NCBI GenBank assembly: GCA_023614405.1
Contig: CM042687.1
Location: forward strand, 264,841,010-264,905,009
Reading direction: 5' to 3'
DNA from: Avena insularis
Lineage: Eukaryota; Streptophyta; Magnoliopsida; Poales; Poaceae
Length of the DNA stretch: 64,000 nucleotides
Shown here: in pieces, positions 12,393 through 24,335 of the stretch
How positions within the stretch are numbered: position 1 is the first letter of the stretch
Layout of the letters: every line of letters starts with the position of its first letter
Made by a program: the position numbers and the translations under genes
The notes under the pieces: model-generated
The model's input: the letters and a program-made list of their open reading frames with translations, nothing else
The model's database searches: none
What the model was told of the DNA's origin: nothing

Positions 12393-15300
12393 CTAGCAAA
12401 TAGGTAGGGTAGTCCTCTCGGATGTCATCCTCACGCTCCCAAGTGGCTTCCTCTTCGGTGTGGTACGGGTAATCCTCTCCGCTGTCTCCAGAATCTTGAC
12501 TGGCTTCTCCTCATAGGTCAAGTCATTCTCAAGCTGAACCTCCTCTAGTGGCACAGTGTCTCTCAATGGTGTATCCACCATCTCCGGATGGCACTTCTTC
12601 AGCTGGGATACGTGGAACACGTTATGAACAGCGGACAGAGCCTCTGGCAACTCCAACTGATAAGCAACTTCTCCTTTGCGTGCTAAGACCCGATATGGTC
12701 CAATAAACCGAGGTGCCAGCTTACCCTTAATTCCAAATCTCTTGATTCCACGAAGTGGCGACACTCTGAGGTATGCTCTATCACCTATCTCATACACCAC
12801 TTCCTTGCGCTTGGCGTCAGCGTAACTCTTCTACCTTGATTGTGCTACCTTCAGCCTGTCCCTAATCAAGGCGACCTTCTCCTCAGCGTCCTTGATCAAA
12901 TCAGGTCCAAACAACTGACGTTCTCCTACTCCATCCCATAGCAATGGTGTCCGGCACCATTTCCCATACAGTACATCAAACGGTGACGTCTTGATGCTGG
13001 TTTGATAGCTGTTGTTGTAGGAAAACTCAGCATACGGCAAATTCTCATCCCAACTAGAACCATGAGACAAGGCGCAGGCTCTCAGCATGTCTTCCAAAAT
13101 CTGATTCACCATCTCGGTCTGTCCATCAGTCTGTGGGTGAAACGCTATGCTAAACTCCAATCTAGTACCAAGTGACTCGTGCAGCTGGCGCTAGAAGTGT
13201 GAGGTAAATTGGGTGCCTCTATCAGATACAATACTCTTGGGAACTCCATGTAGGCACACAATTCTGTCCATATAAATCTTGGCCAACTTTGCACTCGTAT
13301 AGGTCGTCTTCACCGGTATAAAGTGGGTTACCTTGGTCAAATGGTCGACCACTACCCAAATGGAGTCATATCCTGACCTAGTCCTGGGCAATCCTGTGAT
13401 AAAATCCATTCCCACTCTATCCCACTTCCAATCTGGCATGGGCAACGGCTGTAGCAGTCCTGCTAGCTTCTGGTGTTCCTCCTTCACTCGGCTACATACA
13501 TCACATAGGGCGATATGCTCCGTGATGTCTCCCTTCATGTTGTTCCACCAGAATCTGTCCTTTAGGTCCATATACATCTTCGTATTGCCTGGATGTATGG
13601 AATACGGCGAGTCATGAGCTTCCTGAAGAATCAACTTCCTTATATCCGGATCGTTGGGGACGCACAAACGATCTCCATACCACAAGGTTCCTTGCTCATC
13701 CTCGCGGAATTCCCTTGCTCGATCCTCCTTCATCTTTTCCTTTACTTCATCAATCTCCTTGTCTCCCACTTGAGCCTTCCTGATTCTGTCCTGTAGCGTT
13801 GGTTGGACTTCCATTGTTGCCAAGTATCCTTCTGATACTACCTCCAGTCTAAGGTCCTTGAATTGCTTGCACAAATCCTCAGGCAATTCCCCAATTGTCA
13901 ATCCATTGGCATAAACCTTCCGGCTCAGAGCATCTGCTACTACATTGGCCTTTCCTGGGTGGTATTGCAGATTCATATCATAGTCCTTGATAAGTTCCAA
14001 CCATCTCCTTTGCCTCATATTCAGATCCTTCTGTGTAAATATGTACTTCAGGCTCTTGTGGTCGGTGTACACATCACAGTGTTTTCCCATTAAGTAATGC
14101 CTCCATACCTTTAGCGCATGAACCACTGACGCTAACTCCAAGTCGTGTGTGGGGTAATTCCTCTCATGGTGTTTAAGTTGTCGTGAGGCATATGACACCA
14201 CTCTCCCATCTTGCATCAGCACACTCCCAAGTCCCTGTCGAGAAGCATCATAGTACACTTGGAAATCCTTCTGAAGATCTGGTAAACACAGAACAGGCGC
14301 GGTCACTAGTCGACGCTTTAGTTCCTAAAAGCTGGCTTCACACACATCCGTCCATTCAAACTTCCTCTCCTTCTTCAGAAGTTCAATCATCGGCTTTGCA
14401 ATCTTGGAGAAGTTTTCAATGAATCTTCTGTAATATCCAGCAAGTCCTAGAAAGCTTCGTATCGCTCCTGCATTCTTGGGTGCTTCCCACTCAGTTACTG
14501 CAGTCACTTTGCCTAGATCAACAGCGACTCCTTCTCCTGACACCACGTGTCCAAGAAATCCAACAGTGTTAAGCCAGAATTCACACTTGCTGAATTTGGC
14601 ATACAGCTTGTGTTCCCTCAGCTTCTCCATAATCAGTCGCAGATGTTTCTCATGCTCAGCATCATCCTTGGAATATATCAGTATGTCATCAATAAACACC
14701 ACCACGAACTTGTCCAAGTACTCCATAAATACCTTGTTCATCATGGTCATGAAATATGCCGGGGCATTCGTTAGTCCAAAAGACATAACTGTATACTCAT
14801 ATAAACCATACCTAGTAGTGAAAGCGGTTTTTGGTATGTCCTCCTCCCGGATCTTCAATTGGAAGTAGCCTGATCGCAAATCAATCTTGCTAAACACCTT
14901 CGCTCCTTCCAGTTGATCAAACAAATCATTTATGTTCGGCAGGGGGTATTTGTTCTTGATGGTCACTTCATTCCGCGAGCGATAATCCACCACTAATCTC
15001 TTGCTGCTGTCTTTCTTCTCCACAAATGTAACAGTGCACCCCATGACTTAACTAGGCTGAATGAATCCCTTCTCCAACTGCTCTTTCAGCTTCTTCTTCA
15101 ATTCCTTCAGCTCATCCACATCCATCTTATATGGTCTCTTTGCTATAGGTCCTGTTCCCGGCATCAGGTCGATGATAAACTCCAATTCCCTGTCAGGTGG
15201 CATTCCTGGCAGCTCTTCCGGAAACACGTCGGGGTAATCCTTAATCACAGGCACAGTATCCATGCTAACCCCCTTAAGAGAATTTAGCTTACACCTTCCC

Positions 15301-16718
15301 GGTCGCACTGCCGACTTGAACCTAATTCTCTTACCATCCGGGGTTTTGAGTGAAACAGCTCGCTGTGCACAATCTATGTGTCCCCCATGCATAGACATCC
15401 AATCCATACCCAGAATAACATCTAACCCTTGTGATTCCAACACTACCAGATGTGCAATGAAGTTGTGCGTTCCAATCCTCACAGTTAAGCCGCGGCATCC
15501 CGCGCTAGCTATCATATCTCCTCCAGGTGAGCTTACTCTAATAGACTCTTTCATAGAATCAGTAGGTAGCTTATACTTATCCACAAATGCCCTTGATATG
15601 AATGAATGCGATGCACCAGTATCAAAAAGTATAAGTGCAGGGTGAGTGTTGATTGGGAACTTACCAATCACAAGATCAGGCTCATCTGGGATCTCCTCCA
15701 CATTCATGTGGTTCACTGTGGCCTTCTGGTTGTTGGTTGGCTTCAGCCCCTTCCTCTCCGGGCAGTTGTTAGCATAATGTCCCTTCTGGCCACACTTGAA
15801 GCACGTCACCTCACTCAGATCCTTCTTCACAAAGCTGCGATCACGGTTGCGGTCATGTCCACCGTGTCCTCCAGAGTGGTGAGAGTGTCCTCCCTTGTGG
15901 CTGTGGTGGCTGCTCTTGTGGTTGTCATGGCGATGTCCATCGTCTCCATGGTGATGGCGATCATGGCTCCCATGGTCACTCCCTCCATGCTTGGAGTATC
16001 CATCATATGAAGTGCGAGACTTGTGATGTGAACCAGAGTGGTGATTGTTGCTCTTCCTCTTGTGGTTCTCCACCTGCTTGTGCTTCCCTTCCAAGATCCT
16101 GGCCTTGTCCATAAGCTCCTGGAAAGTGGGGCAATAAACCACTAGTAACTGCATTGAAAGCTCATCACTGAGGCCATCCAGGAATCTCTCCCTCCTTTTA
16201 GCATCAATGTCAACATCCTCAGGTGCATAACGGGACAGGTTGTTGAACTCCTCAATGTACTCAGCCATGGTGCGATTGGTTTGGCGCAAGTTGCGGAACT
16301 CCTTCCTCTTCAGGCTCAGAACTCTTGAAGACACGTGGTTGGTCCTGAAACCTTCCTCAAACATTGCCCAAGTCACAGTGTCCAGCGGGTGGGTGATCTG
16401 AAAAGTGTCCCACCAAGAAGCGGCTGGTCCCTCCAGTAGGTGAGCGGCAAACCTCACCTTCTCAGCATCAGTGCATCCAACAGTTACCAGATCCTTGTTG
16501 ACTGAAAGCAACCAGTCGAGAGCAACCATTGGTTCCGTTGCAGTAGAGAACTTAGCTGGCCTTAGCCTCAGAAATCTGGTGAAAGCATCTCCATGAGGCT
16601 GGTTTTTCCCATTGTCGTTGTTGTTCTGAGCTTCCATGAACTGAGTCATAACTTGGGTCAGTTGTGCCTGAGCTGCCATGAGCTGCTCCAACTCAGTGGG
16701 TTGACGGCGGGGAGGCAT
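12393..16718 (-). pseudogene. Element C gag-pol polyprotein with four in-frame stops
   Basis: One reading frame runs from the ATG at 16718 (MPPRR, shared with G) to 12393. In order it has a capsid domain, a His-rich linker (about 15840-16070) and a CCHC zinc knuckle CFKCGQKGHYANNCP (about 15760-15803). Next come a protease with DTGAS (15609-15623) and a reverse transcriptase with FIDD (14685-14696). RNase H, a zinc-binding integrase domain, the integrase core with VSDRGTQF, and a chromodomain remnant complete it. Stops are at 15048, 14325, 13191 and 12831. At three of these element G has Trp or Gln codons in the same place. Near 12450 a deletion and frame change remove most of the chromodomain, leaving LETAERITRT. 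Otherwise this is a fairly fresh copy. Confidence 0.95.
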
Positions 16719-17335
16719 CTGCGGTTCAGCACAGGTAAGCTTAGAAAGAATCAACTACGATAATAGGATTCTACCCATGCATTATGATCAAACAACAACA
16801 AACAATAACAGACAATCCCAAGCAAGCAACACATCAACAAGCAAGTGATCCAGCAACATCCCAGGGGTTATCCAAGCAGTATATATCTACTGAAATAGTT
16901 TTAGATGAGTTGGCAATGGTTAACTAAACAGTTGATCAACCTAGCAACAAAACAGCAATCTCCCAGAACAGTCCAGCAGCGTTCACGAATTTTTCTACCT
17001 GACTTAGACTCGTCAGAAAATTATGCTGATTTTTGCACATACAGTACAGAGAGTTTCGCACCAGCCCTATTTGTTTCAGATTTTTCCCAGATACCAGTAA
17101 AATATGAAAATTCGTACAGTACTGCTGTATCAGCAGAAAACTGCAGCGAAAATAACTCAGATAGTAACCAAACTTGCCATAACTCTTTCATAAAATTCGC
17201 ACAAATAATTCCTGGGATATTGGAGTACACAAATAAGCAACTAAACACTCTTAAACTAACAGTAATTAAGTCTTACATCGATTGAGACTAATCCTAACGA
17301 ATTTACCTAACGAGGACTAATTGGTGGACTTCTAT
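16719..17335 (-). other. Element C spacer between accessory ORF and gag
   Basis: AC-rich, AT-rich DNA without a conserved reading frame. The ORFs at 16905-17285 (plus) and 17021-17248 (minus) carry no domain. In element G the accessory ORF and gag are separated by a shorter spacer (32567-32796). Confidence 0.6.
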
Positions 17336-18316
17336 CTACTTCTTGAAGAGGTTGCGGTAGGTCCTTGCACTCATGCGTTGGCGCTTCGGTCCGCGGTTCA
17401 ACCATGGCGGCGGAGTATACACCTCTCCTGAGTCATCACTTGAAATATCAAACTCCACCTCTTCTGGATCCTCCTCTTCTTCTTCACTCTCTGCTGCAAC
17501 TGCAACAGCTTCATCTCCTCCACCATCATCGTCTCCATCATCATCATCATCATCGTTCCCACTTTCATCATCATCACCATTGTTGCCACCATCTCCATTG
17601 TCATCATCAGAGGACGGATTCAGCTGTGCTTGGAGAGCGGCAATCTGGGCTGCCATAGCTTCAATCGTTTGATCCCTTTCCTGGACGGTCCCTTGCAACT
17701 GTTGTATGTTCTGGGTGTTCTCCTGCACAGTACCATGAAGATGAGCTATGGTTGCATCTCTGCCTATCAGGGCATTCTCCAGAACTCCCACAGCTTCATG
17801 CAAGGTGTCAATCTCCTGTCCTTGGACCACCATACCATTGCTGGCAAAATCTGCAATCTCCTTTATCATCATCACTTTCTCAGCTAGAGCTCCATTCTCC
17901 CTTTCCATGTCCTCTATGTGCCTCCGACGGGGCGGCATGTTGTTCCTGTTGCCCGGGGTAACCACAATGTGCCCATCTTCATCACGCCTCCCATAGTCAT
18001 GGTAGGGTGAATCTGCTGGCAGTAGGTGTCGGACATGATGGCACTGGCGAGACAGGGCTTCATGTATGGCCAAGTTGATTCCAAGTCCCCAGTTGCAATA
18101 TGTCTTGGTGTAGATTAGATGCACAGGGTTTGGCAAGGCGGCATCCCTGAAGATGAAGGTGGTGATCTCCCATGCATCCTCACCATATCCATAGGTGTAC
18201 AGCCTTCTTCCCTTAAACATGGGCAGTGGCAATCCCAATGATCGAGAGTCAGCTAACTGTCTTGCAAAGGGCCTTGGTGACTCCATGGTTGCATACTTAG
18301 TCTTGACTTCTCCCAT
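17336..18316 (-). CDS. Element C accessory ORF upstream of gag (coiled coil plus acidic tail), intact
   Basis: This is an uninterrupted 326-codon frame just inside the 5' LTR, transcribed with gag-pol. Function unknown. The first 120 residues form a mixed domain ending in GRRDEDG (residues 109-115). Residues about 133-232 are heptad-like with alternating Leu/Ile and charged residues, probably a coiled coil. Residues about 236-305 are almost all Asp, Glu, Gly and Asn, encoded by a (GAT)n-like run at 17530-17600. The end is basic (GPKRQRMSARTYRNLFKK). The second upstream ORF of element G has GRRDEEG at residues 108-114 followed by a coiled-coil-like part, so the two look homologous. Being intact next to a gag-pol with four stops may be chance. 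Confidence 0.85.
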   Translation of the reverse strand: MGEVKTKYATMESPRPFARQLADSRSLGLPLPMFKGRRLYTYGYGEDAWEITTFIFRDAALPNPVHLIYTKTYCNWGLGINLAIHEALSRQCHHVRHLLPADSPYHDYGRRDEDGHIVVTPGNRNNMPPRRRHIEDMERENGALAEKVMMIKEIADFASNGMVVQGQEIDTLHEAVGVLENALIGRDATIAHLHGTVQENTQNIQQLQGTVQERDQTIEAMAAQIAALQAQLNPSSDDDNGDGGNNGDDDESGNDDDDDDGDDDGGGDEAVAVAAESEEEEEDPEEVEFDISSDDSGEVYTPPPWLNRGPKRQRMSARTYRNLFKK

Positions 18317-18467
18317 CTATCAATTAAAAGAGGAAAGTGTGAGAATAGCATATGGTAAGAATTTACGAGAGTGAAAGGCATAAGATGAAAGACAGAGTCA
18401 ATATAAGCTTTAATAATTCTATGGCTTCCTAATCCAATCCTAGGTCACGATCCTACAGTCGACACAT

Positions 18468-18481
18468 GGGCTCTGATACCA
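18468..18481 (-). other. Element C primer-binding site (tRNA-iMet)
   Basis: On the minus strand this reads TGGTATCAGAGCCC, complementary to the 3' end of initiator tRNA-Met. It lies three bases inside the 5' LTR at 18485. Confidence 0.93.
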
Positions 18482-18484
18482 TCT

Positions 18485-21365
18485 TGTAACACCACGGTTC
18501 TAAAAAGACCGTGGCTTCTATGTGACATGCCAATCCCTGGATAGGTTCATTGGCCCACAATAGAATAAGATAAATAACATAGCAAAATATCCGTGTAACA
18601 TAAATAACAAAGATCCAGAGTACCATTATTACAATAAAAGCTTATCTCAAGGCTAGCTCAAATTATTCAGGTAGCAACATAAGTAAAGTAAATCCTCCAT
18701 TCTTCAAATTGCCCACAAGTGAACAAGTGTCGAGTGGAGTACCGTGGCCTATATCGATTACTCAGAATCGGAATATCCTGCAACATGAAACGTAGCAGCC
18801 CCGAAGGGTCAATACATGGAATGTATGGCAAGTAGAGCTAGTAAAGGAGACAATAGTGCTAACATCCACATGCTTATTTGGCAATTGGAGCTGTGTCTAG
18901 CTTGCATTTGCAAATACCTTTGTCCTACTTTCATAAACAGTTTTTGATTTCCTTTGAAAAGATCCCAATTAAGTTAACCCAACAATATTAAAGCAATTAT
19001 GAAATTAGAATGAGCGAGAAACATGTCATGGAATCAATATCAAGCAACTCAGATGTCCATAACCGGGGACACGGCTAATCGATTAGATTATACACCCTGC
19101 AGGGGTTAGTACACTTTACCCATGTGACTTGGCCAGCCCAGCTCGTACCATCACTCTCATTTTGGGTGATGATAGGGAGAAGTCCAAGAAGAGACAGTTC
19201 GGGAAGTAGCTCCCCAATCCCGACGCGCACCGGTCCAACCTACCAAAATTCTACATCTCTGGATACACGGGTTCGGGTTACCACAACCTACTAAGTCCAA
19301 CCAACCGCCCATTTTATTATTGGCACATGGTTGTATACGTAAGCTACAGAATAAAGAAGCCAATCATTTTCTCTTGATACCTGGGTGCCTTTCCGCAATG
19401 ATACCACCAGAAATTATCAATCCCATCACACCCAGGAGATTCATTGATTAAGTTGTTTTAGTTTTCGCAAACCAACACATTTAGAAACAACTCTCCGTGA
19501 TGTAACCCAGCCCTCGTTCATCATAGCATGGCTAAGCACATCTACTAACGGTGGTTCATCTACAAGGAAAGTCCTACCACATAATAGGACATAGTATAGC
19601 GATAGTATCATCCTACACATGCATCTACAAAATACACGACAATGCATTGAAAATAGTAGGACAATATCATGAACAAAGTAGCATCTACTTGCCTTGGTTG
19701 TAGCGGTCGGAAGAACAATCCACACACGAGCAAGCGTTGCACTCGTCACAATCTACACGATACAATTGCAATCATAAACAAACAATCCACAAGCATATGC
19801 AACAAAGATGATGCATGAATGCATGCATGACAAGTGGATTGATGCTATAGCAGCACCACATAATCCTATTCAGTAAAGCTACTGATTACATGCATGGAAA
19901 ATAGTTTTAGCGCAAGGAAAACTATTATGCAAAATATAATGCTCAAAATTAGAGCTAGAACCCAAATAATTCACTACCGATAGTATACTTTTTGTAGAAT
20001 CCAGGGAAAATTCTACTGTATAGGCATTGCTATTTAGGAACAGTACCAATTGGAATTACTCAAAAAGGAATTATAAAACTCCCTGAGTAATTAAAATACT
20101 GCAGAAAGCCACTAAATAGTTTCTACAAAAGTTTTTACTGTAAGCCTATCTTTTTAATTCACTTTGAGATTCCCCTTGCTTTACTGAATCCAGGGACATA
20201 TTATATGCAATTTTTGGAGTTACAGATATTTTTCTACGAATTAATTACTCCAAAAAGGCCATTAACTATTTTAATTAATCTGGGAAAAATCTTGCTACAA
20301 AAGTGTAAAACAATGGCACAACATGATTCTACATGACTCACTGAATCTACACATATTTTATTTGAAAATTTTGGCCCAGTAGATTATTTTCTACGCAATT
20401 TACGAGATTCTACAAATTTCTGCAATTTCTAAAACGATCCCTGCTGACTCAGCGCGGGTTAACTGGCTGTTGACCAGTCAACCGCGCGGTCTCGGTCGAT
20501 CTGAGCCATGGATCGGAGATCCAACGGCCAGGGGGGTGGCGGCGGTGGACTCACCGCAGGCGGCGGCGGCGAGCTCGCGGCGGCAACTCGGCGTGTGGCG
20601 GGCGTCGGTCGGCCTTGAGAGGAGGAGGCGGGCTTCGATCATGGCCGGCGGGTCGTCGGCGGCGGCTCGGCGTCGGGCGTCGGGCGGCGGCTTGGGCGGC
20701 GTCGAGCAGCGGCTCGGGCGGCGCTCACCTGAGCTAATGGCGGTGGTGGCTCGAACTCCGGCGAGAAATCGCTAGAGATTTAGGGCGTCTCGGTTGCAAT
20801 TAGGTAGGGGGTTTGGAAGAGGGGCTCGAGGAGATCGTTATAGGCAAGAAAAATCGTTGAAATCGGTTCGGAAACGACACGGGAATCCCGCGAGAAATCT
20901 GCTAGTAGTTGGAGCTCGGGACGAACTTCGGTGACCAGGCTGGTGTGGAGGCTGACGCGGCCGATGGCTGGCGGTTAGCAGACGCTTGTTGGCTGCTGCG
21001 TAATGGGTTAGCTAGGCCCAGCGGCTGCGTCCCTTTTTTTTGGTCTTTTCTCTTTCCAATTTCCTATTTAGTAATTCCTCCGTAACTTCTTCATACGAAC
21101 TCCAAATTGGGCGAAACTTGTTCCTAAATTTTTCTAAAATACAGGGGATCAATCTAGGGCCAAGTGGTGAGTGAATCCACTAGTTTATAAGGGTGGAAAA
21201 CACAAGTCCTAGCATACCCTCCCGCAGGAGCATTTTAGTAAAGTAAAATAGGGTTTTGAAAATAGCGTTTTGCCGGATCATTTCAATCCGATGTTATGCA
21301 TGGAAGAACATGATGCAATGATATGAATGATATGCAGAACCAAATCTAGAATTTGGGATGTGACA
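18485..21365 (-). repeat. Element C 5' LTR
   Basis: This 2881-bp repeat runs from TGTAACACCACGG to GGGATGTGACA on the plus strand and matches 9371-12346. The TATGA duplication follows at once. ORFs inside (19157-19363, 19441-19749, 20470-20775) are repeat DNA; the one at 19441-19749 also appears at 10325-10633 in the partner LTR. The GC-rich core (20450-21000) is shorter than in the partner. Confidence 0.92.
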
Positions 21366-22125
21366 TATGATATACATGTACTTACTACAACAAGAACTTA
21401 ACGGTAACTAAACTTTAGTAGCATGAGGAGCGACCCTCGTATTCAAGGGACATGATATTGCCAACTTATACTTTTTCAAGCATATACTCCATAGTTTGTT
21501 CACTTTAACCTTAATCACTTCAAGATGCTTATGATAGGGGCAATGAGATCTGAAATCTAACAAGTACCATAATTTTTGGAAGCTCTATATGAGACTTGAA
21601 ATCCATGCTTCCCTTTTATGAAGGGCCTTTCTTCCACTATTATATTGAGTATCCACCTTCTATCCTTAGGCACCAATTAAGAGAGCATAGTTGCCATTCT
21701 TAGTTATATGTGCATTGTCCCAAAACTTATTGATTGATTCATATTATTGATATTGCTTGCTCTTGAACTATTTGTATCTAGTCACTCTTATGAACTTTGA
21801 AAGTTTCCTATGCATTTATTTGCTACTCCATAAGGGACAAGCTGAATGCCACTATGCTATGTTTTCTATATGTGAAACAAAAAAACGTCCTTCAATGCAT
21901 TGTTATTCATGATCTTTGTTGGTAACCTTTCATGTTGCATGCATAGTTACTTTGTCTTATTGTTAGAACTTCTTCTTTCATGCTCATGATTAGAGTACTT
22001 TGATCCCAGCTTTCAATGGTTGCAAATGGTTTGATCTTGATTTTGATGGTGCAAGTCACCTCAAAAATTATCCTTTTTATCACTTACCTACTCGAGGATG
22101 AGAAGGAGTTAAGCTTGGGGATGCT
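21366..22125 (+). other. Element B non-coding 3' region, second part, with polypurine tract
   Basis: No gene. It starts with the right copy of the TATGA duplication and continues B's AT-rich 3' region. It ends in a block typical of grass Athila-like elements, ACCTACTCGAGGATGAGAAG, then AAGCTTGGGGATGCT (22111-22125), the polypurine tract next to the 3' LTR. Confidence 0.82.
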
Positions 22126-23703
22126 TGATACGTCGTAAACGTATCTATAATTTTTGATGTTCCATGCTTGTTTAGTATCTACTTTGCTTTGCTTTGTCTA
22201 CACTTTGAGGTATTTTTATATGTTTTCTTGGACTAACCTATTAACAAGATGCCACAGTGCCAGTTGCATGTTTTCTTCTGTTTTTGGTTCCAAAAAAGGC
22301 AAAAAATCATTATTCTCGGAATTGGACCAGACAAAAGCCAAATTCAATATTTTACCGTGGGGAACACGGAGCCAGAAGACAAGAGAGAGGAGGTCCTCGA
22401 GGGGGCCACACCCCTGGCCGCATGGCCAGGCCTGGCCCGCGCCTGGGGGGGGTGATGCTGCCTCGGTCACCCCGTCGGCCTCTCTCTTTGCCTATAAGAA
22501 TCCCCCGATACCAAAACCCTAAGCACCCGATCAATCTTCCACGAAAAAGTCCGTAGCCGCCGCCACCATCATCCCTTGATCGGGGGATCTGAAGCTCTTC
22601 CCGCCACCCTGCCGGAGGGGGGAGATCATCCAGGAGGCCTTCTTCATCACCATGCCAGCCTCCGGTATGATGCGTGAGTAGTTCCACCTTGTACTACGGG
22701 TCCATGTAGTAGTTAGATGGTTGTTTCTCCTCCTTTGTGCTACCATGTTTAGATCATGTGAGCTCCATTCATGATCAAGGTAATATATTTGTAATCATGC
22801 ATGTTGTATTTGTGGGGATCCGATGGATATTGAGATTACTATGTCAGATTGGTTAATGATTCTATCTTATTGATTCTATCATGTCTGTGTTGTTTGTGAT
22901 CTTGCATGCTCTCCGTTTCTAGTAGCTATCTTGGCCAAGTAGATGCTAGTGACTCCAAGAGGGAGTATTTATGCTCGATAGTGGGTTCATGCCTCTATTT
23001 AATCTGGGGAAGTGACAGAAATCTCTAAGGTTGTAGATGTGTTGTTGCTACTAGGGAGAAAACAACGATCTCTTGTTCATGTAACAAGTGGATTATTTAC
23101 CTTACACACTTTGCTTAAAGCAGTTATCTGTTGCTTGCAACTTAATACTTGAGGGGGTTCGGCTCGGATAATAACCTGAAGGTGGATTACTAGTCATAGA
23201 TGCGGTTGGTTGGCGGTCTATGTATCTTATTGTATTGCCCAATCAAATCTCATAGGATCATGAATGTCTAGTATTGCATTGTTATGCCTTGCTCTGTCCT
23301 GCCAATTGCCCCGCTATAATTTGTTTACCCAGCATGTTATGTTGTTTATCTTAAGGAGAACACCTCTAGTGAACTATGGACCTCGGTCCAATCTTTACCA
23401 TTGATACATCTTCCACTTTTACTGTTTACTTTCTGCAAACCACCATTACCTTCCACACCATACAGCTAATCCTTTGTTTTTAGGAAACCGGTGAGATTGA
23501 CAACCTCACTGTTCGTTGGGGCAAAGTCTTGAGTTTGTGTTGTGCAGGTTTCCAGTTGCTAGCAACACCTTTGAGTCATTTCCTTCCTCCTACTGGTTCG
23601 ATAACCTTGTTTTCTTACTGAGGGAAAAAACTTGCTGTTGTACTCATCATACCTTCCTCTTAGGGTATCCCAACAGAACTCTACAGTGATCTGAGCCGCA
23701 TCA
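22126..23703 (+). repeat. Element B 3' LTR
   Basis: This 1578-bp repeat runs from TGATACGTCG to GAGCCGCATCA and pairs with 2028-3588. The following CATGC (23704-23708) is B's right target duplication and at the same time the resumption of element E's LTR. Confidence 0.92.
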
Positions 23704-24335
23704 CATGCCGGAGGAATAGATCTAGATCTCAACCTCTAAACCTTTCTCCACCACCATATCCATCTTCCACCACTTGTAATAGTAGATCTCATCTCCAATT
23801 GGCGACATTGCAAGACTATTTGTTATCAACTCTATGTTCTCTATTATAATGTTTATGATTGTTGATTTCGTCTCTATGTGTGAGTAATCCTCCTTGGGCT
23901 AATGGCTTTGGACTAGCCATGTAGCTTTTATGCATGTTATTTGTCATAGATGGGATCATGTATTAGTTTGTATGACTTGATGATTGTAGTACCCTCTCTT
24001 GCCTCAATCTAAGGACTTTTCAGGTACCCAAGACACCGAGGATTGATCCAGGTAAAGCGAGCGTGAGTAACGACTGATCTGTGGGATAAGAACCCCAGTG
24101 ACTGAAAGGGTAGTACGAATGTATGTGAGGAACTTACTTTGGATTAAAGGTGAAATCACTATGCATATCATTAGTTATCTTTCTTCTATGGATGATACTA
24201 GTAGGTTATTGCCATAAGCGGTTGCGGAGGTGATAACATTTATGGATGCACTGTCCACATATAATTATCTTGCTCTAACAATTACATGAGTACTTTATTA
24301 TTATCAGTTATTCCCATCAGATGTTTTTGCATAGC
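23704..24335 (+). repeat. Element E 5' LTR, middle part
   Basis: It matches the 3' LTR at 56092-56589 (CATGCCGGAGGAATA..., GTACCCTCTCTTGCCTC..., TAACGACTGATCTG...). It also carries 131 further bases (24205-24335) that the CACTA insertion hides in the other copy. Its left edge is the CATGC duplication of B and its right edge ATAGC (24331-24335) is the duplication of F. Confidence 0.88.

Larger units (their letters stand above)
9371..21365 (-). mobile_element. Element C: complete Tekay-type chromovirus (Ty3/Gypsy), minus strand
   Basis: A full-length 12.0-kb element. Its LTRs are at 9371-12346 and 18485-21365, its tRNA-iMet primer site is at 18468-18481 and its polypurine tract is at 12347-12361. 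An accessory ORF, gag and pol are all read leftward. A perfect target duplication TATGA flanks it (9366-9370 and 21366-21370). It lies in the non-coding 3' part of element B. The LTRs differ by roughly 5% over the first 175 bases by eye. The lineage call rests on LTRs near 3 kb, the iMet primer, the gag/RT/IN sequences shared with G, and the remnant of a C-terminal chromodomain. Confidence 0.95.
2028..23703 (+). mobile_element. Element B: non-autonomous Athila-like Ty3/Gypsy element, interrupted twice
   Basis: The two LTRs (2028-3588 and 22126-23703) share TGATACG...CCGCATCA ends and differ by roughly 7% over the first 255 bases by eye. Between them are a tRNA-Asp-like primer site, a decayed gag-protease gene and a long non-coding 3' part, with no reverse transcriptase or integrase. 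Removing the solo LTR (6488-8043) and element C (9371-21365) leaves about 8.1 kb. B lies in the 5' LTR of element E: the right flank CATGCCGGAGG matches E's other LTR exactly at 56092. On the left only GC of the CATGC duplication is visible, because Copia1 sits there. Confidence 0.88.

Noticed and set aside
17365..17672. Plus-strand ORFs rich in Ser or His opposite C's accessory gene
   Set aside because: Shadows of the (GAT)n acidic region of the minus-strand ORF.
2028..22126. Tandem three-LTR array formed by unequal recombination
   Set aside because: The middle LTR has its own perfect ACAAG duplication, and the internal sequence rejoins across it.
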